Below, one piece after another: positions 1 through 6,829 of a DNA stretch of 7,865 nt. The translations under genes were made by a program, and so were the position numbers. Where the stretch lies: NCBI GenBank assembly GCA_905236545.1, contig CAJOQO010000078.1:1-7865 (forward strand), in the 5' to 3' direction. Origin of the DNA: an uncultured Lachnospiraceae bacterium. GTDB taxonomy: Bacteria > Bacillota > Clostridia > Lachnospirales > Lachnospiraceae. Numbering within the stretch: the stretch's first letter is position 1; every line of letters starts with the position of its first letter. The notes under the pieces were generated by a model. It was given only the letters and a program-made list of their open reading frames with translations, was not told the DNA's origin and searched no databases.

Positions 1-52
1 CGGCGGATTCGCCTGGCTGCTGACGGACTTCAGGAAGAAGGCGAAAAGATGA
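1..52 (+). CDS. 3' end of an unidentified upstream gene (partial)
   Basis: The second reading frame is open from the window edge to a TGA at 50-52 and encodes 16 residues ending FAWLLTDFRKKAKR. The stop overlaps the dgt start as ATGA, the junction expected of two genes in one operon, and this is the main reason to treat it as real. A short hydrophobic stretch followed by a basic tail would suit the cytoplasmic end of a membrane protein, but 16 residues cannot identify a family. The dgt frame is also open to the window edge, so an upstream extension of dgt cannot be excluded from this window alone. Confidence 0.4.
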   Translation, partial: GGFAWLLTDFRKKAKR

Positions 53-1056
53 CTCTGAGAGAGCAGGCGGAGGAACGGGAATATCAGCTGCTGAGTCCTT
101 ATGCGGCCCACGCCGCCGAAAGCGCCGGGCGCGTCCGGGAGGAGGCCCAGGATGAGATCCGGACAGTCTATCAGAGGGACCGTGACCGGATCATCCACAG
201 CAAGTCGTTCCGGCGGCTTAAGCAGAAAACGCAGGTTTTTATCGCTCCGATCAGTGATCATTACCGTACCAGACTGACCCATACGCTTGAGGTTTCCCAG
301 CTTTCGCGCACTGTATCAAGAGCGCTCCGGCTCAATGATGACCTGACGGAGGCGATCGCTCTGGGGCATGATCTGGGGCATACTCCGTTCGGCCATGCCG
401 GGGAAAGGGTGCTGAACGAGATCTGCCCTCTGGGGTTTCGCCACTATGAGCAGAGCGTCCGGGTTGTGGACCGCCTCGAGAGAGACGGGAAGGGGCTGAA
501 TCTGACACAGGAAGTGCGTGACGGGATCCTGAACCATCAATGGAATCTGTGTCCGTCTACCATGGAAGGCCAGATTGTCCGCTATTGTGATAAGATTGCC
601 TACATCAATCACGATATTGATGACGCGGAGCGCGCCGGCCTGATGAAGGAAACGGATATCCCGCGGCAGATTCGCGGGAAGCTCGGCGCATCCACAAAAG
701 AACGTCTGGATACGATGATGCATGATCTCATTTTCAGCAGTATGGATCATGACCGGATCAGGATGTCGGAGGAGACGGAATCCGTCATGATGTCTCTTCG
801 CTCCTATATGTTTGAGAATCTCTATACAAACAGTGACGCAAAAAAAGAAGAGAAGCGCGTTCCTTTCCTGCTGACAAGCCTGTACCGCTACTACAAGCAG
901 AATACGGAGGAGATGCCGGATGAGTATATCAGGCTGATCCGGGAGGGAGAGCCTGAAGACCGGGTGGTATGCGACTATATCTCCGGGATGACGGATCACT
1001 ATGCGATGAAGAAGTTCATGGATCTGTTTATTCCGAGACCGTGGCCTGATCTGTGA
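49..1056 (+). CDS. dgt: Deoxyguanosinetriphosphate triphosphohydrolase-like protein (HD-domain dNTPase)
   Basis: 335 residues, full length for the clostridial form. Enzymes of this family hydrolyse dGTP or other dNTPs to the deoxynucleoside and inorganic triphosphate in the cytoplasm, adjusting dNTP pools for replication; the preferred substrate of this short form cannot be read from sequence. The HD-superfamily metal ligands are visible: H78 in TRLTHTLEVSQ, H107-D108 in GHDLGHTPFGH, and a later Asp in YINHDIDDA (about 185-193). The N-terminal QRDRDRIIHSKSFRRLKQKTQVF block (about 42-64) is characteristic of dGTPases. The start at 49 is supported by AGGAAGAAGG at 32-41 with a 7-base spacer and by the ATGA overlap with the preceding frame. 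The next gene is dnaG, the usual neighbour in Clostridia. Family assignment is secure; physiological substrate is inference. Confidence 0.95.
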   Translation: MTLREQAEEREYQLLSPYAAHAAESAGRVREEAQDEIRTVYQRDRDRIIHSKSFRRLKQKTQVFIAPISDHYRTRLTHTLEVSQLSRTVSRALRLNDDLTEAIALGHDLGHTPFGHAGERVLNEICPLGFRHYEQSVRVVDRLERDGKGLNLTQEVRDGILNHQWNLCPSTMEGQIVRYCDKIAYINHDIDDAERAGLMKETDIPRQIRGKLGASTKERLDTMMHDLIFSSMDHDRIRMSEETESVMMSLRSYMFENLYTNSDAKKEEKRVPFLLTSLYRYYKQNTEEMPDEYIRLIREGEPEDRVVCDYISGMTDHYAMKKFMDLFIPRPWPDL

Positions 1057-1102
1057 AGAACAGCGCAGACTTCCCTTTTTCCGGTCATTATGCCGTGCTT
1101 GG

Positions 1103-1130
1103 CCGTCAGTTTTTTCTTCGAAACAGACGG
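1103..1130 (+). other. Imperfect stem-loop in the dgt-dnaG gap
   Basis: CCGTCAGTTT at 1103-1112 and AAACAGACGG at 1121-1130 can pair over ten positions with one A-A mismatch and an 8-base loop. It lies 46 bases after the dgt stop. It is not followed by a T-run on either strand, so it does not look like a standard intrinsic terminator. It could be a weak 3' structure on the dgt message or chance. Confidence 0.3.
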
Positions 1131-1178
1131 AAGGGCGTCACAATCCACACCCTGTGGCTTTTGCATGGTGATCAGGGA

Positions 1179-1209
1179 AACCCTCTGGACAGAATCAGTC
1201 CGGAGGGTT
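1179..1209. promoter_or_regulatory. Inverted repeat over the dnaG promoter, candidate operator
   Basis: AACCCTCTGGAC at 1179-1190 and GTCCGGAGGGTT at 1198-1209 are complementary at 11 of 12 positions around a 7-base centre (AGAATCA). The left arm covers most of the -35 box, the right arm ends at the first base of the -10 box, and the centre lies in the spacer. That placement suits a dimeric repressor, although no regulator gene is in the window. If transcribed from upstream, the same bases could form a 12-bp RNA hairpin with one U-G pair. No T-run follows, so a terminator is unlikely. Confidence 0.5.
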
Positions 1210-1214
1210 ATACT
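1186..1214 (+). promoter_or_regulatory. Sigma-A-type promoter for dnaG
   Basis: TGGACA at 1186-1191 (one mismatch to TTGACA) and TATACT at 1209-1214 (one mismatch to TATAAT) are separated by exactly 17 bases. The predicted transcript would start near 1221 and carry a leader of about 45 bases before the dnaG ATG at 1267. With no clear promoter seen in front of trmK or feoB, this may drive dnaG, trmK and feoAB together. Prediction from sequence only. Confidence 0.65.
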
Positions 1215-1256
1215 GTATACAAACAAATGTTCGTGTCAGACTATCCTTTTTGCGAC

Positions 1257-1261
1257 GGAGG
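1257..1261 (+). promoter_or_regulatory. Ribosome binding site fixing the dnaG start
   Basis: GGAGG lies 5 bases before the ATG at 1267. The open frame continues upstream to an ATG at 1090, but the 59 extra codons have no primase similarity, and that upstream ATG precedes the predicted promoter. The site therefore supports the start at 1267. Confidence 0.75.
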
Positions 1262-1266
1262 CTTTG

Positions 1267-3180
1267 ATGTATTACTCGGAAGACATATTGGATCAGGTGC
1301 GCACAGCGAATGACATCGTGGATGTCATCGGCATGGATGTACCGCTTCGCCGTTCCGGGAGCAATTATGTCGGCCTGTGTCCGTTTCACAATGAGAAGAC
1401 CCCTTCCTTCTCGGTCTCCCGTCCAAAGCAGATGTTTTATTGTTTCGGATGCCACAGGGGCGGGAATGTGATTACCTTTGTGGAAGAGTATCATAATATG
1501 GGATTCACGGAGGCGGTGAATTATCTTGCGCAGCGCGCCGGGATCCGTCTGCCGGAGCAGGAGGTCTCTCCTGCCGAACGCAGAAGCATGACCGAGCGGA
1601 CGAAGCTTCTGGATGTGAACCGGCTTGCCGGAACCTATTACTATTACCTTCTCCGTTCCGCCGCCGGAAAAGCCGGTATGGAGTATCTTACCTCCAGGGG
1701 ACTGTCGCCGGATACCATGAAGTCATTTGCCCTCGGGTTCGCTCCGAAGACGCCGTCTGACGGGCTCTACCGTTATCTGAAATCGAAGGAGGTCAGCGAT
1801 GATCTTCTCCGGAAGAGCGGCCTGATGAACATTGATGAGAAGCGTGGAACCATGTATGATAAGTTCCGGAACCGGGTTATCTTCCCGATTCTGGATCCTT
1901 CCGGGAAGATCATCGGCTTCGGCGGCAGGGTGATGGGAGACGCGAAGCCGAAGTATCTGAATTCTCCCGAGACCAGAATCTTCGATAAGAGCCGGAATCT
2001 GTACGCGCTTCATCTTGCCCGCAGGTCGCGGGAAGATTCCATGATTCTGTGTGAAGGATACATGGATGTCATCTCGATGCACCAGGCAGGCTTTACCAAC
2101 GCAGTCGCCTCTCTTGGAACCGCCCTGACGCCGGGTCACTGTTCCCTGCTGTCGCGCTATACCAGGAAGGTGATCCTGAGCTATGATTCGGATCAGGCCG
2201 GTGTTCATGCTGCCATGCGGGCGATCCCGATGCTGAGGAAGGCGGGAATCACGCCGAAGGTGCTCCGTCTGGATCCGTATAAGGATCCGGATGAGCTGAT
2301 CCAGGCACTGGGACAGGACGGGATGTCTGAACGGATCCGGAACGCGCAGAACGCGCTGATGTTTGAAGCCGAGATCACGAAGCGGGAATATGATCTGAGT
2401 GATCCGGATTCCAGGACGCGTTTCTTTGAATCTGTCGCGGCGCGGATCGCTGCCTTTGAGACGCAGATGGAGCGGGAAAACTATATTGACGCGATCTGCA
2501 GGGAATACCTCGTCGATCGAAAGCAGCTTCAGGAGCTTGTCACCAGGCAGCTTGTCGCCGGTTCTGTGCGGAATGGGGAAGCTTCGCCGGGAGCCGGCAT
2601 CAGGGCAGGAAGCCTTCCCTCTGCCGCCTCTTCCCATGATCCGGAATATGATCCGGAATATGATCCGGCCGCGCTGTACGGTTATGAGGACGGCAGCTTC
2701 TACGAAGACGAGGTGACCGGCGAGATGCTTCAGCCCCCGCCTTCCGCTTCCGGAAGGAACCGTCATGCAACGGTCAGGGAGCAGGGGGACGATATCTCCA
2801 GAAGGCTTCTCCTCAATTATATCTGCCGTTATCCGGGGATCTTCCCGGCAGTGAAGCAGTATGTGGGGCCGGAGGATTATGGGGACGGCCTGACGGCGGA
2901 AGCCGCCCGGGTGATCTATTCCCAGATGGAGACCAGGGGGAGCGTGGAGGAAGCATCGGTGCTGAGTCATTTTCCGGATACCCAGGACCAGGCGCAGATC
3001 GCGGGGATCTTCCATACGCTGGATCAGGCGTCAACCGAAAAGGACAGAGAGAAAGCGGTAAGGGAGACGCTTGTCAAGGTGTTTTCCGCGTCTCCGGCAT
3101 CCTCCACCGCGGATCTTGGACAGGCGATCCGGAGAAAACGGCAGGAGAAGGAGCTCCGCTGCGTAAAGATCGCCTTGTGA
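1267..3180 (+). CDS. dnaG: DNA primase DnaG
   Basis: 637 residues, normal to slightly long for bacterial primase. It makes short RNA primers at the replication fork and is recruited by the replicative helicase. The N-terminal CHC2-type zinc module has C38, H41, C59 and C62 in GLCPFHNEKTPSF and MFYCFGC. The catalytic core includes DKFRNRVIFPI and the PKYLNSPET block. The Toprim metal sites are E263 in LCEGYMD and D307/D309 in SYDSDQAG, matching the spacing in E. coli DnaG. A low-complexity linker around residues 430-490, rich in Asp, Tyr, Pro and Ser, separates the core from a C-terminal helicase-interaction region that starts near SRRLLLNYI. The C-terminus (RRKRQEKEL...) looks complete. It follows dgt after a 210-base gap with its own promoter. 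Unusually, rpoD does not follow; trmK does. Confidence 0.97.
   Translation: MYYSEDILDQVRTANDIVDVIGMDVPLRRSGSNYVGLCPFHNEKTPSFSVSRPKQMFYCFGCHRGGNVITFVEEYHNMGFTEAVNYLAQRAGIRLPEQEVSPAERRSMTERTKLLDVNRLAGTYYYYLLRSAAGKAGMEYLTSRGLSPDTMKSFALGFAPKTPSDGLYRYLKSKEVSDDLLRKSGLMNIDEKRGTMYDKFRNRVIFPILDPSGKIIGFGGRVMGDAKPKYLNSPETRIFDKSRNLYALHLARRSREDSMILCEGYMDVISMHQAGFTNAVASLGTALTPGHCSLLSRYTRKVILSYDSDQAGVHAAMRAIPMLRKAGITPKVLRLDPYKDPDELIQALGQDGMSERIRNAQNALMFEAEITKREYDLSDPDSRTRFFESVAARIAAFETQMERENYIDAICREYLVDRKQLQELVTRQLVAGSVRNGEASPGAGIRAGSLPSAASSHDPEYDPEYDPAALYGYEDGSFYEDEVTGEMLQPPPSASGRNRHATVREQGDDISRRLLLNYICRYPGIFPAVKQYVGPEDYGDGLTAEAARVIYSQMETRGSVEEASVLSHFPDTQDQAQIAGIFHTLDQASTEKDREKAVRETLVKVFSASPASSTADLGQAIRRKRQEKELRCVKIAL
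2638..2668 (+). repeat. 12-bp in-frame tandem repeat in the dnaG linker
   Basis: GATCCGGAATAT occurs at 2638-2649 and 2650-2661 and begins a third time (GATCCGG, 2662-2668). It encodes DPEY-DPEY-DP in the linker between the catalytic core and the helicase-binding region, where a length change would be tolerated. Confidence 0.85.
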
Positions 3181-3279
3181 CGAAGCAGGATGCGGACAGG
3201 ATGCCCGCGTTTATGATCTGCAGCGGGAGAATGGTTCCGGGAAAAGGAAGAGGAGGAGGACTGTCGAGGTGAAAAGGGG

Positions 3280-4038
3280 ATGAATCTTTCTCAGAGGCTT
3301 GACGCCGTGGCGATGATGGTGACGGAGGGGAACCGGCTGGCGGATATCGGGACGGATCATGCTTTTGTTCCGATCTTTCTGGCTGAGTCCGGGAGGATCC
3401 CTTCCGCTCTCGCGATGGATGTGAACCGGGGACCTCTGGAGAGGGCCGGCGCGCATATCCGGGAGCATGGTCTGGAGGCACGGATCACGACACGGCTTTC
3501 CGATGGCCTGCTTTCCCTGAAGGAGGGCGAGGCGGATACGGTCCTGATCGCCGGAATGGGAGGTGCGCTGACTGTCCGCATCCTGCAGCACAGACGGGAT
3601 CTGTACCGGGAGATCAGGGAACTGATCCTGCAGCCCCAGTCAGAAATTGCGTCAGTCAGAAGATACCTTGAGCGCTCCGGCTGGCGGATCGTCCGTGAGC
3701 GGATGGTTTTTGAGGATGGAAAGTATTATCAGATGATGAGATGCATTCCCGGCCGCATGTCCCTGACCGATCCTGAGGCAAGGTTCGGTCCCTGCCTGAT
3801 GAGAGAGAGGCCTGCGGTCTGGATGGAGTTTCTTCTCTGGAGAAAAGGGATCCTGGAAAAGAACCTGTCCTGCCTTCAGGATGCGGAAGGCAGGCGGGGG
3901 GAGATGAGGCGGATGGAGGTCAGACAGGAGATCGATGAGATCTCTTCGATCCTGTATCCGGATCACAGACAGGGGATCTGTCAGTCGGAATCACATCCTT
4001 TCTCAGATGAGGGATCCCAGGAAGAGGTGACTGCATGA
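3280..4038 (+). CDS. trmK: tRNA (adenine(22)-N1)-methyltransferase TrmK
   Basis: 252 residues, about the family length. TrmK uses S-adenosylmethionine to form m1A at position 22 in the D-arm of bacterial tRNAs, acting in the cytoplasm. The class I methyltransferase fold is visible: LADIGTDHA (20-28) as the SAM-binding loop, AMDVNRGPL (45-53), SDGL (74-77), the family-specific IAGMGG (90-95) and ILQPQSE (116-122). The C-terminal portion, roughly 185-240, is charged and probably helical, as in TrmK homologues that carry a coiled-coil tail. GAGGTG at 3266-3271 with an 8-base spacer supports the start. It lies 99 bases after dnaG, where rpoD normally intervenes, and its TGA overlaps the feoAB ATG (ATGA at 4035-4038), implying translational coupling. 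The usual downstream partner nif3 (yqfO) is absent. Identification rests on motifs and synteny. Confidence 0.9.
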   Translation: MNLSQRLDAVAMMVTEGNRLADIGTDHAFVPIFLAESGRIPSALAMDVNRGPLERAGAHIREHGLEARITTRLSDGLLSLKEGEADTVLIAGMGGALTVRILQHRRDLYREIRELILQPQSEIASVRRYLERSGWRIVRERMVFEDGKYYQMMRCIPGRMSLTDPEARFGPCLMRERPAVWMEFLLWRKGILEKNLSCLQDAEGRRGEMRRMEVRQEIDEISSILYPDHRQGICQSESHPFSDEGSQEEVTA

Positions 4039-6413
4039 CATTAAAAGAACTGAGACCGGGGCAGAGCGCACGGATCGAAAAGGTGGGCGGAGAAGGCGCT
4101 CTGAGGCAGCATTTTCTGGATATGGGAGTCATCCCCGGCGCTGAGGTGACGGTAATCAAGCTTGCGCCGCTTGGGGATCCGATGGAGCTTCGGATTCATG
4201 GATATGAGCTGACGCTCCGGCTGGATGATGCGTCCAGGATTGAGGTGTCTGATCCGGAAACAGCCAGCTGTGCCGGAGGCATTCCCGGAAAAGAGAAGAT
4301 GCCGGAGAACGAAAAGAAGAAGGAGAAGGGGGAAAAGAATGACCATCCTTTCCTTGGAGAGCCCGGCATCCATCATCAGAAATCTGAGACGAAGCCTTTG
4401 CCTGCGGATCATGTGCTGTCCTTTGCTCTGGTGGGCAACCAGAACAGCGGAAAGACAACCCTGTTTAACCAGCTGACCGGTGCGAATCAGCATGTCGGTA
4501 ATTTTCCGGGAGTGACAGTAGACCGGAAGGATGGCATGATTCGCGGCCACAGGAATACGAGGATCACGGATCTGCCGGGAATCTATTCCATGTCCCCCTA
4601 TTCGAGCGAGGAGATCGTATCCCGCAATTTTGTTCTGCAGGAGAAACCGGATGCGGTCATTAATATTGTCGACGCGACCAACATCAAGAGGAACCTGTAT
4701 CTGACGATGCAGCTTCTGGAGATGGACGTACCGGTGGTCGTTGCATTGAATATGATGGATGAGCTGAGGGAGAACGGAGGCTCTGTAGATGTCAATGCGA
4801 TGGAACGCCTGATCCGGACGCCGGTTGTTCCGATCTCTGCGGCAAAGAACGAGGGCGTGGATGAGCTGGTGACGCACGCCCTTCATATTGCGAAGTATCA
4901 GGAGAAGCCCATGCGGCAGGACTTCTGTCTGCCGGATGCGAATGGCGGAGCTGTTCACCGGAGCCTTCACGCGGTTGAGAGCCTGATCGAGGATCATGCG
5001 CTCAGAGCCGGCCTTCCGATCAGATTCTGCGCAACGAAGGCGGTAGAGGGCGATGCTATGATTCTCGACCAGCTGGAGCTGGATCAGAATGAACTGGAAA
5101 CCCTGGAGCACATCACGCTCCAGATGGAATCGGAGCGTGGCCTTGACAGGAGCGCCGCAATTGCGGAGATGAGATTCGCCTTTATCGACAAGGTCTGTGA
5201 GGAGTGTGTCACGCCTCCGTATGAAAACCGGGAAAGAGTCCGCTCTGAGAAGATTGATCGTATTCTTACCGGGAAATGGACTGCGATCCCCCTGTTTATC
5301 GCGATTATGGGCGGTGTGTTCTTCCTGACCTTCAATGTGATCGGCGCATGGCTTCAGGGCCTTCTGGAGCTTGGAGTCGGGGCACTGACCGATCAGGTTG
5401 ACGCAGCGCTGACAGCGGGCGGCGCGAGTCCTGTTCTGCACAGCCTGATCATCAAGGGAATCTTTGAAGGAGTGGGAAGCGTACTGAGTTTTCTTCCCAT
5501 CGTGGTTGTGATGTTCTTTTTCCTGTCCCTGCTGGAGGACAGCGGGTACATCGCGAGAGTCGCCTTCTTCATGGATACCCTGCTGAGAAAGATCGGCCTG
5601 TCGGGGAGAAGCATCGTCCCGCTCCTGATCGGTTTCGGCTGTTCTGTTCCTGCTGTGATGGCGACACGGACACTGCCCAGCGACCGGGACAGGAGGATGA
5701 CGATACTTCTGACGCCGTTTATGAGCTGTACGGCAAAGATGCCGATCTACGCGTTTTTTGTCAATGCATTCTTCCCCGGAAGAGGCGGCCTGATCATGAC
5801 CGGGCTGTATGTGCTTGGAATCCTGTTTGGAATCCTGTTTGCTTTTCTCTACAAAAGGGTACTGTTTTCCGGGGAAGCGGTTCCCTTTGTGATGGAGCTT
5901 CCGAACTATCGCTTTCCTACGCTGAAGTCTACCCTGATGCTGATGTGGGAAAAGGCGAAGGATTTCCTTCAGAAGGCTTTCTCCGTGATTCTGATTGCGA
6001 CTGTGGTTGTCTGGTTCCTGCAGAGCTTCGATCTGAGTCTGACGATGGTGCAGGACTCTTCCCACAGCATCATGGCCAGGATCTCAGGGTTCCTGGTTCC
6101 GCTGATGCGCCCGCTGGGGCTCGGAGACTGGAGGATCGTGACGTCTCTGATCTCCGGTTTTATGGCGAAGGAAAGCGTTGTATCGGTGATGCAGGTTCTG
6201 TTCCGGAGCGTGGGCGGCCCGGAAGCGGTGATGGCACCTGCTGCAGCGGGAGGGCTGCTGGTATTCTGCCTCCTGTATACCCCCTGCGTAGCGGCCATTG
6301 CCGCGATTAAGAGGGAGATGGGTACAACAAGGGCAGTGGGAGTGGTTGTCTGGCAGTGCCTGGTCGCGTGGGCCGCTGCGTTTTTATTCCATCTGATTGC
6401 GACGGCACTGTGA
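4035..6413 (+). CDS. feoB: Ferrous iron transporter, FeoA-FeoB fusion
   Basis: 792 residues. Residues 1-72 form an FeoA domain (SH3-like; LRPGQSARI, FLDMGVIPG, LRLDDASRI). Residues 73-127 are a charged linker rich in Lys and Glu. From about 128 it is FeoB: the G domain has G1 GNQNSGKT (134-141), G2 Thr in GVTVD (159-163), G3 DLPG (179-182), G4 NMMD (239-242) and G5 SAAK (268-271). The G1 loop carries Gln where many FeoBs have Pro. The membrane part runs from about W415 to the end, with conserved cysteines in GFGCSVPA (C536) and PFMSC (C565) and another in YTPCVAA. The protein imports Fe(II) across the cytoplasmic membrane under nucleotide control. The start has GAGGTG at 4024-4029 and overlaps the trmK stop. 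FeoA-FeoB fusions are known in Firmicutes. No Fur-like box was seen upstream. Confidence 0.96.
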   Translation: MTLKELRPGQSARIEKVGGEGALRQHFLDMGVIPGAEVTVIKLAPLGDPMELRIHGYELTLRLDDASRIEVSDPETASCAGGIPGKEKMPENEKKKEKGEKNDHPFLGEPGIHHQKSETKPLPADHVLSFALVGNQNSGKTTLFNQLTGANQHVGNFPGVTVDRKDGMIRGHRNTRITDLPGIYSMSPYSSEEIVSRNFVLQEKPDAVINIVDATNIKRNLYLTMQLLEMDVPVVVALNMMDELRENGGSVDVNAMERLIRTPVVPISAAKNEGVDELVTHALHIAKYQEKPMRQDFCLPDANGGAVHRSLHAVESLIEDHALRAGLPIRFCATKAVEGDAMILDQLELDQNELETLEHITLQMESERGLDRSAAIAEMRFAFIDKVCEECVTPPYENRERVRSEKIDRILTGKWTAIPLFIAIMGGVFFLTFNVIGAWLQGLLELGVGALTDQVDAALTAGGASPVLHSLIIKGIFEGVGSVLSFLPIVVVMFFFLSLLEDSGYIARVAFFMDTLLRKIGLSGRSIVPLLIGFGCSVPAVMATRTLPSDRDRRMTILLTPFMSCTAKMPIYAFFVNAFFPGRGGLIMTGLYVLGILFGILFAFLYKRVLFSGEAVPFVMELPNYRFPTLKSTLMLMWEKAKDFLQKAFSVILIATVVVWFLQSFDLSLTMVQDSSHSIMARISGFLVPLMRPLGLGDWRIVTSLISGFMAKESVVSVMQVLFRSVGGPEAVMAPAAAGGLLVFCLLYTPCVAAIAAIKREMGTTRAVGVVVWQCLVAWAAAFLFHLIATAL
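5817..5840 (+). repeat. 12-bp tandem duplication inside feoB
   Basis: GGAATCCTGTTT is present twice in direct succession (5817-5828 and 5829-5840), encoding GILF-GILF at residues 595-602 within a hydrophobic segment. The copies are identical and in frame, which suggests a recent slippage duplication that lengthens a membrane segment by four residues. Confidence 0.85.
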
Positions 6414-6476
6414 ACAGATGAAAGGGATCCGCTCAACGCGCCATAACAGCAGAAGCGTTACGGGAAAGGATGAAAT

Positions 6477-6680
6477 ATGAATCTTACAGATCTGTTCCTG
6501 ATCGTTCTTCTGGCTGCCCTGTTTTCCTTATCCATTTATCTGTTTGTCTCCGGCCGGAAGAAAGGGCGGGGCTGCTGCGGCAGCTGCGCTTCCTGCGGCA
6601 GGGACTGCGGCGGGGAAAAAACATCCCATTGCGCATCGGAGAGGGAAAAACAGGATCCGGAAAGAAGAGAGGAACTGTAA
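6477..6680 (+). CDS. FeoB-associated Cys-rich membrane protein
   Basis: 67 residues. One N-terminal membrane segment (about 4-24, rich in Leu, Ile and Val) is followed by a basic stop-transfer stretch (GRKKGRG) and a cysteine cluster C33, C34, C37, C40, C44 and C52 in the pattern CCxxCxxCxxxC. This is the architecture of the small proteins found next to feoB in Firmicutes. They are thought to assist FeoB, perhaps by handling iron on the cytoplasmic side, but the mechanism is not established. GAAAGGA at 6464-6470 with a 6-base spacer supports the start. It lies 63 bases after feoAB on the same strand, with no terminator visible between them, so cotranscription is likely. Topology (N-out, Cys-rich end in) is inferred from the positive-inside rule. 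Confidence 0.88.
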   Translation: MNLTDLFLIVLLAALFSLSIYLFVSGRKKGRGCCGSCASCGRDCGGEKTSHCASEREKQDPERREEL

Positions 6681-6686
6681 AACAGG

Positions 6687-6785
6687 ATGAAGACGATTCG
6701 GATTGTGTTGATCGTTCTGATCGCTGTTTTGGCGGTATTTGCTGTCAGAGGCGCTGTGCGCCGTGCGAAAAGCGGGAGCGCCTGA
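6687..6785 (+). CDS. 32-residue single-span membrane peptide
   Basis: An ATG six bases after the Cys-rich gene opens a 32-codon frame: MKTIRIVLIVLI, a hydrophobic span to about residue 20, then RGAVRRAKSGSA and TGA. Hydrophobic span plus basic tail resembles the first half of FeoB-associated proteins, but the cysteine cluster is missing. The best purine-rich site, AGAGGAA at 6667-6673, is rather far (13 bases), so translation may depend on coupling to the preceding gene. After the TGA the same frame has two nearby cysteines (DCSC), so a decayed second copy is possible. It might also be chance; no function can be assigned. Confidence 0.5.
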   Translation: MKTIRIVLIVLIAVLAVFAVRGAVRRAKSGSA

Positions 6786-6823
6786 TTCGCTGACTGCTCC
6801 TGTGAAAGGAAGCAATATGCTTC

Positions 6824-6829
6824 AGGAGG
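6824..6829 (+). promoter_or_regulatory. Ribosome binding site fixing the pfkB-type kinase start
   Basis: AGGAGG sits 5 bases before the ATG at 6835. The frame is open further upstream with ATGs at 6739 and 6817. The one at 6817 has a weaker AAAGGA in front, but only the 6835 start begins directly with the kinase's first beta-strand (MNVLCIGLAVMDI). Confidence 0.75.

Noticed and set aside
1090..1266. 59-codon N-terminal extension of DnaG
   Set aside because: It has no similarity to primase, starts upstream of the predicted promoter and lacks a ribosome site, while GGAGG precedes the ATG at 1267 and the zinc cysteines then fall at canonical positions.
1723..3015. 430-codon open frame on the minus strand opposite dnaG
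   Set aside because: Low-complexity Arg/His/Pro composition, no ribosome site or family motif, fully explained as the shadow of dnaG.
3201..3272. 23-codon open frame in the dnaG-trmK gap
   Set aside because: No ribosome site, composition dominated by the purine-rich leader of trmK, and no resemblance to the end of rpoD.
4041..6065. 674-codon open frame on the minus strand opposite feoAB
   Set aside because: The translation is rich in His, Arg and Gln without recognisable motifs, and it mirrors the feoAB coding frame exactly; long antisense frames are common opposite GC-biased genes.
6434..6459. AACGC/GCGTT hairpin between feoAB and the Cys-rich gene
   Set aside because: Only five base pairs with a long loop and no T-run; too weak to call a terminator or regulator.
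6783..6800. Selenocysteine or readthrough at the TGA of the 32-residue peptide
   Set aside because: The nearby DCSC is suggestive, but I see no selenocysteine insertion hairpin, and the continuing frame soon runs as the shadow of the kinase gene to 7073.
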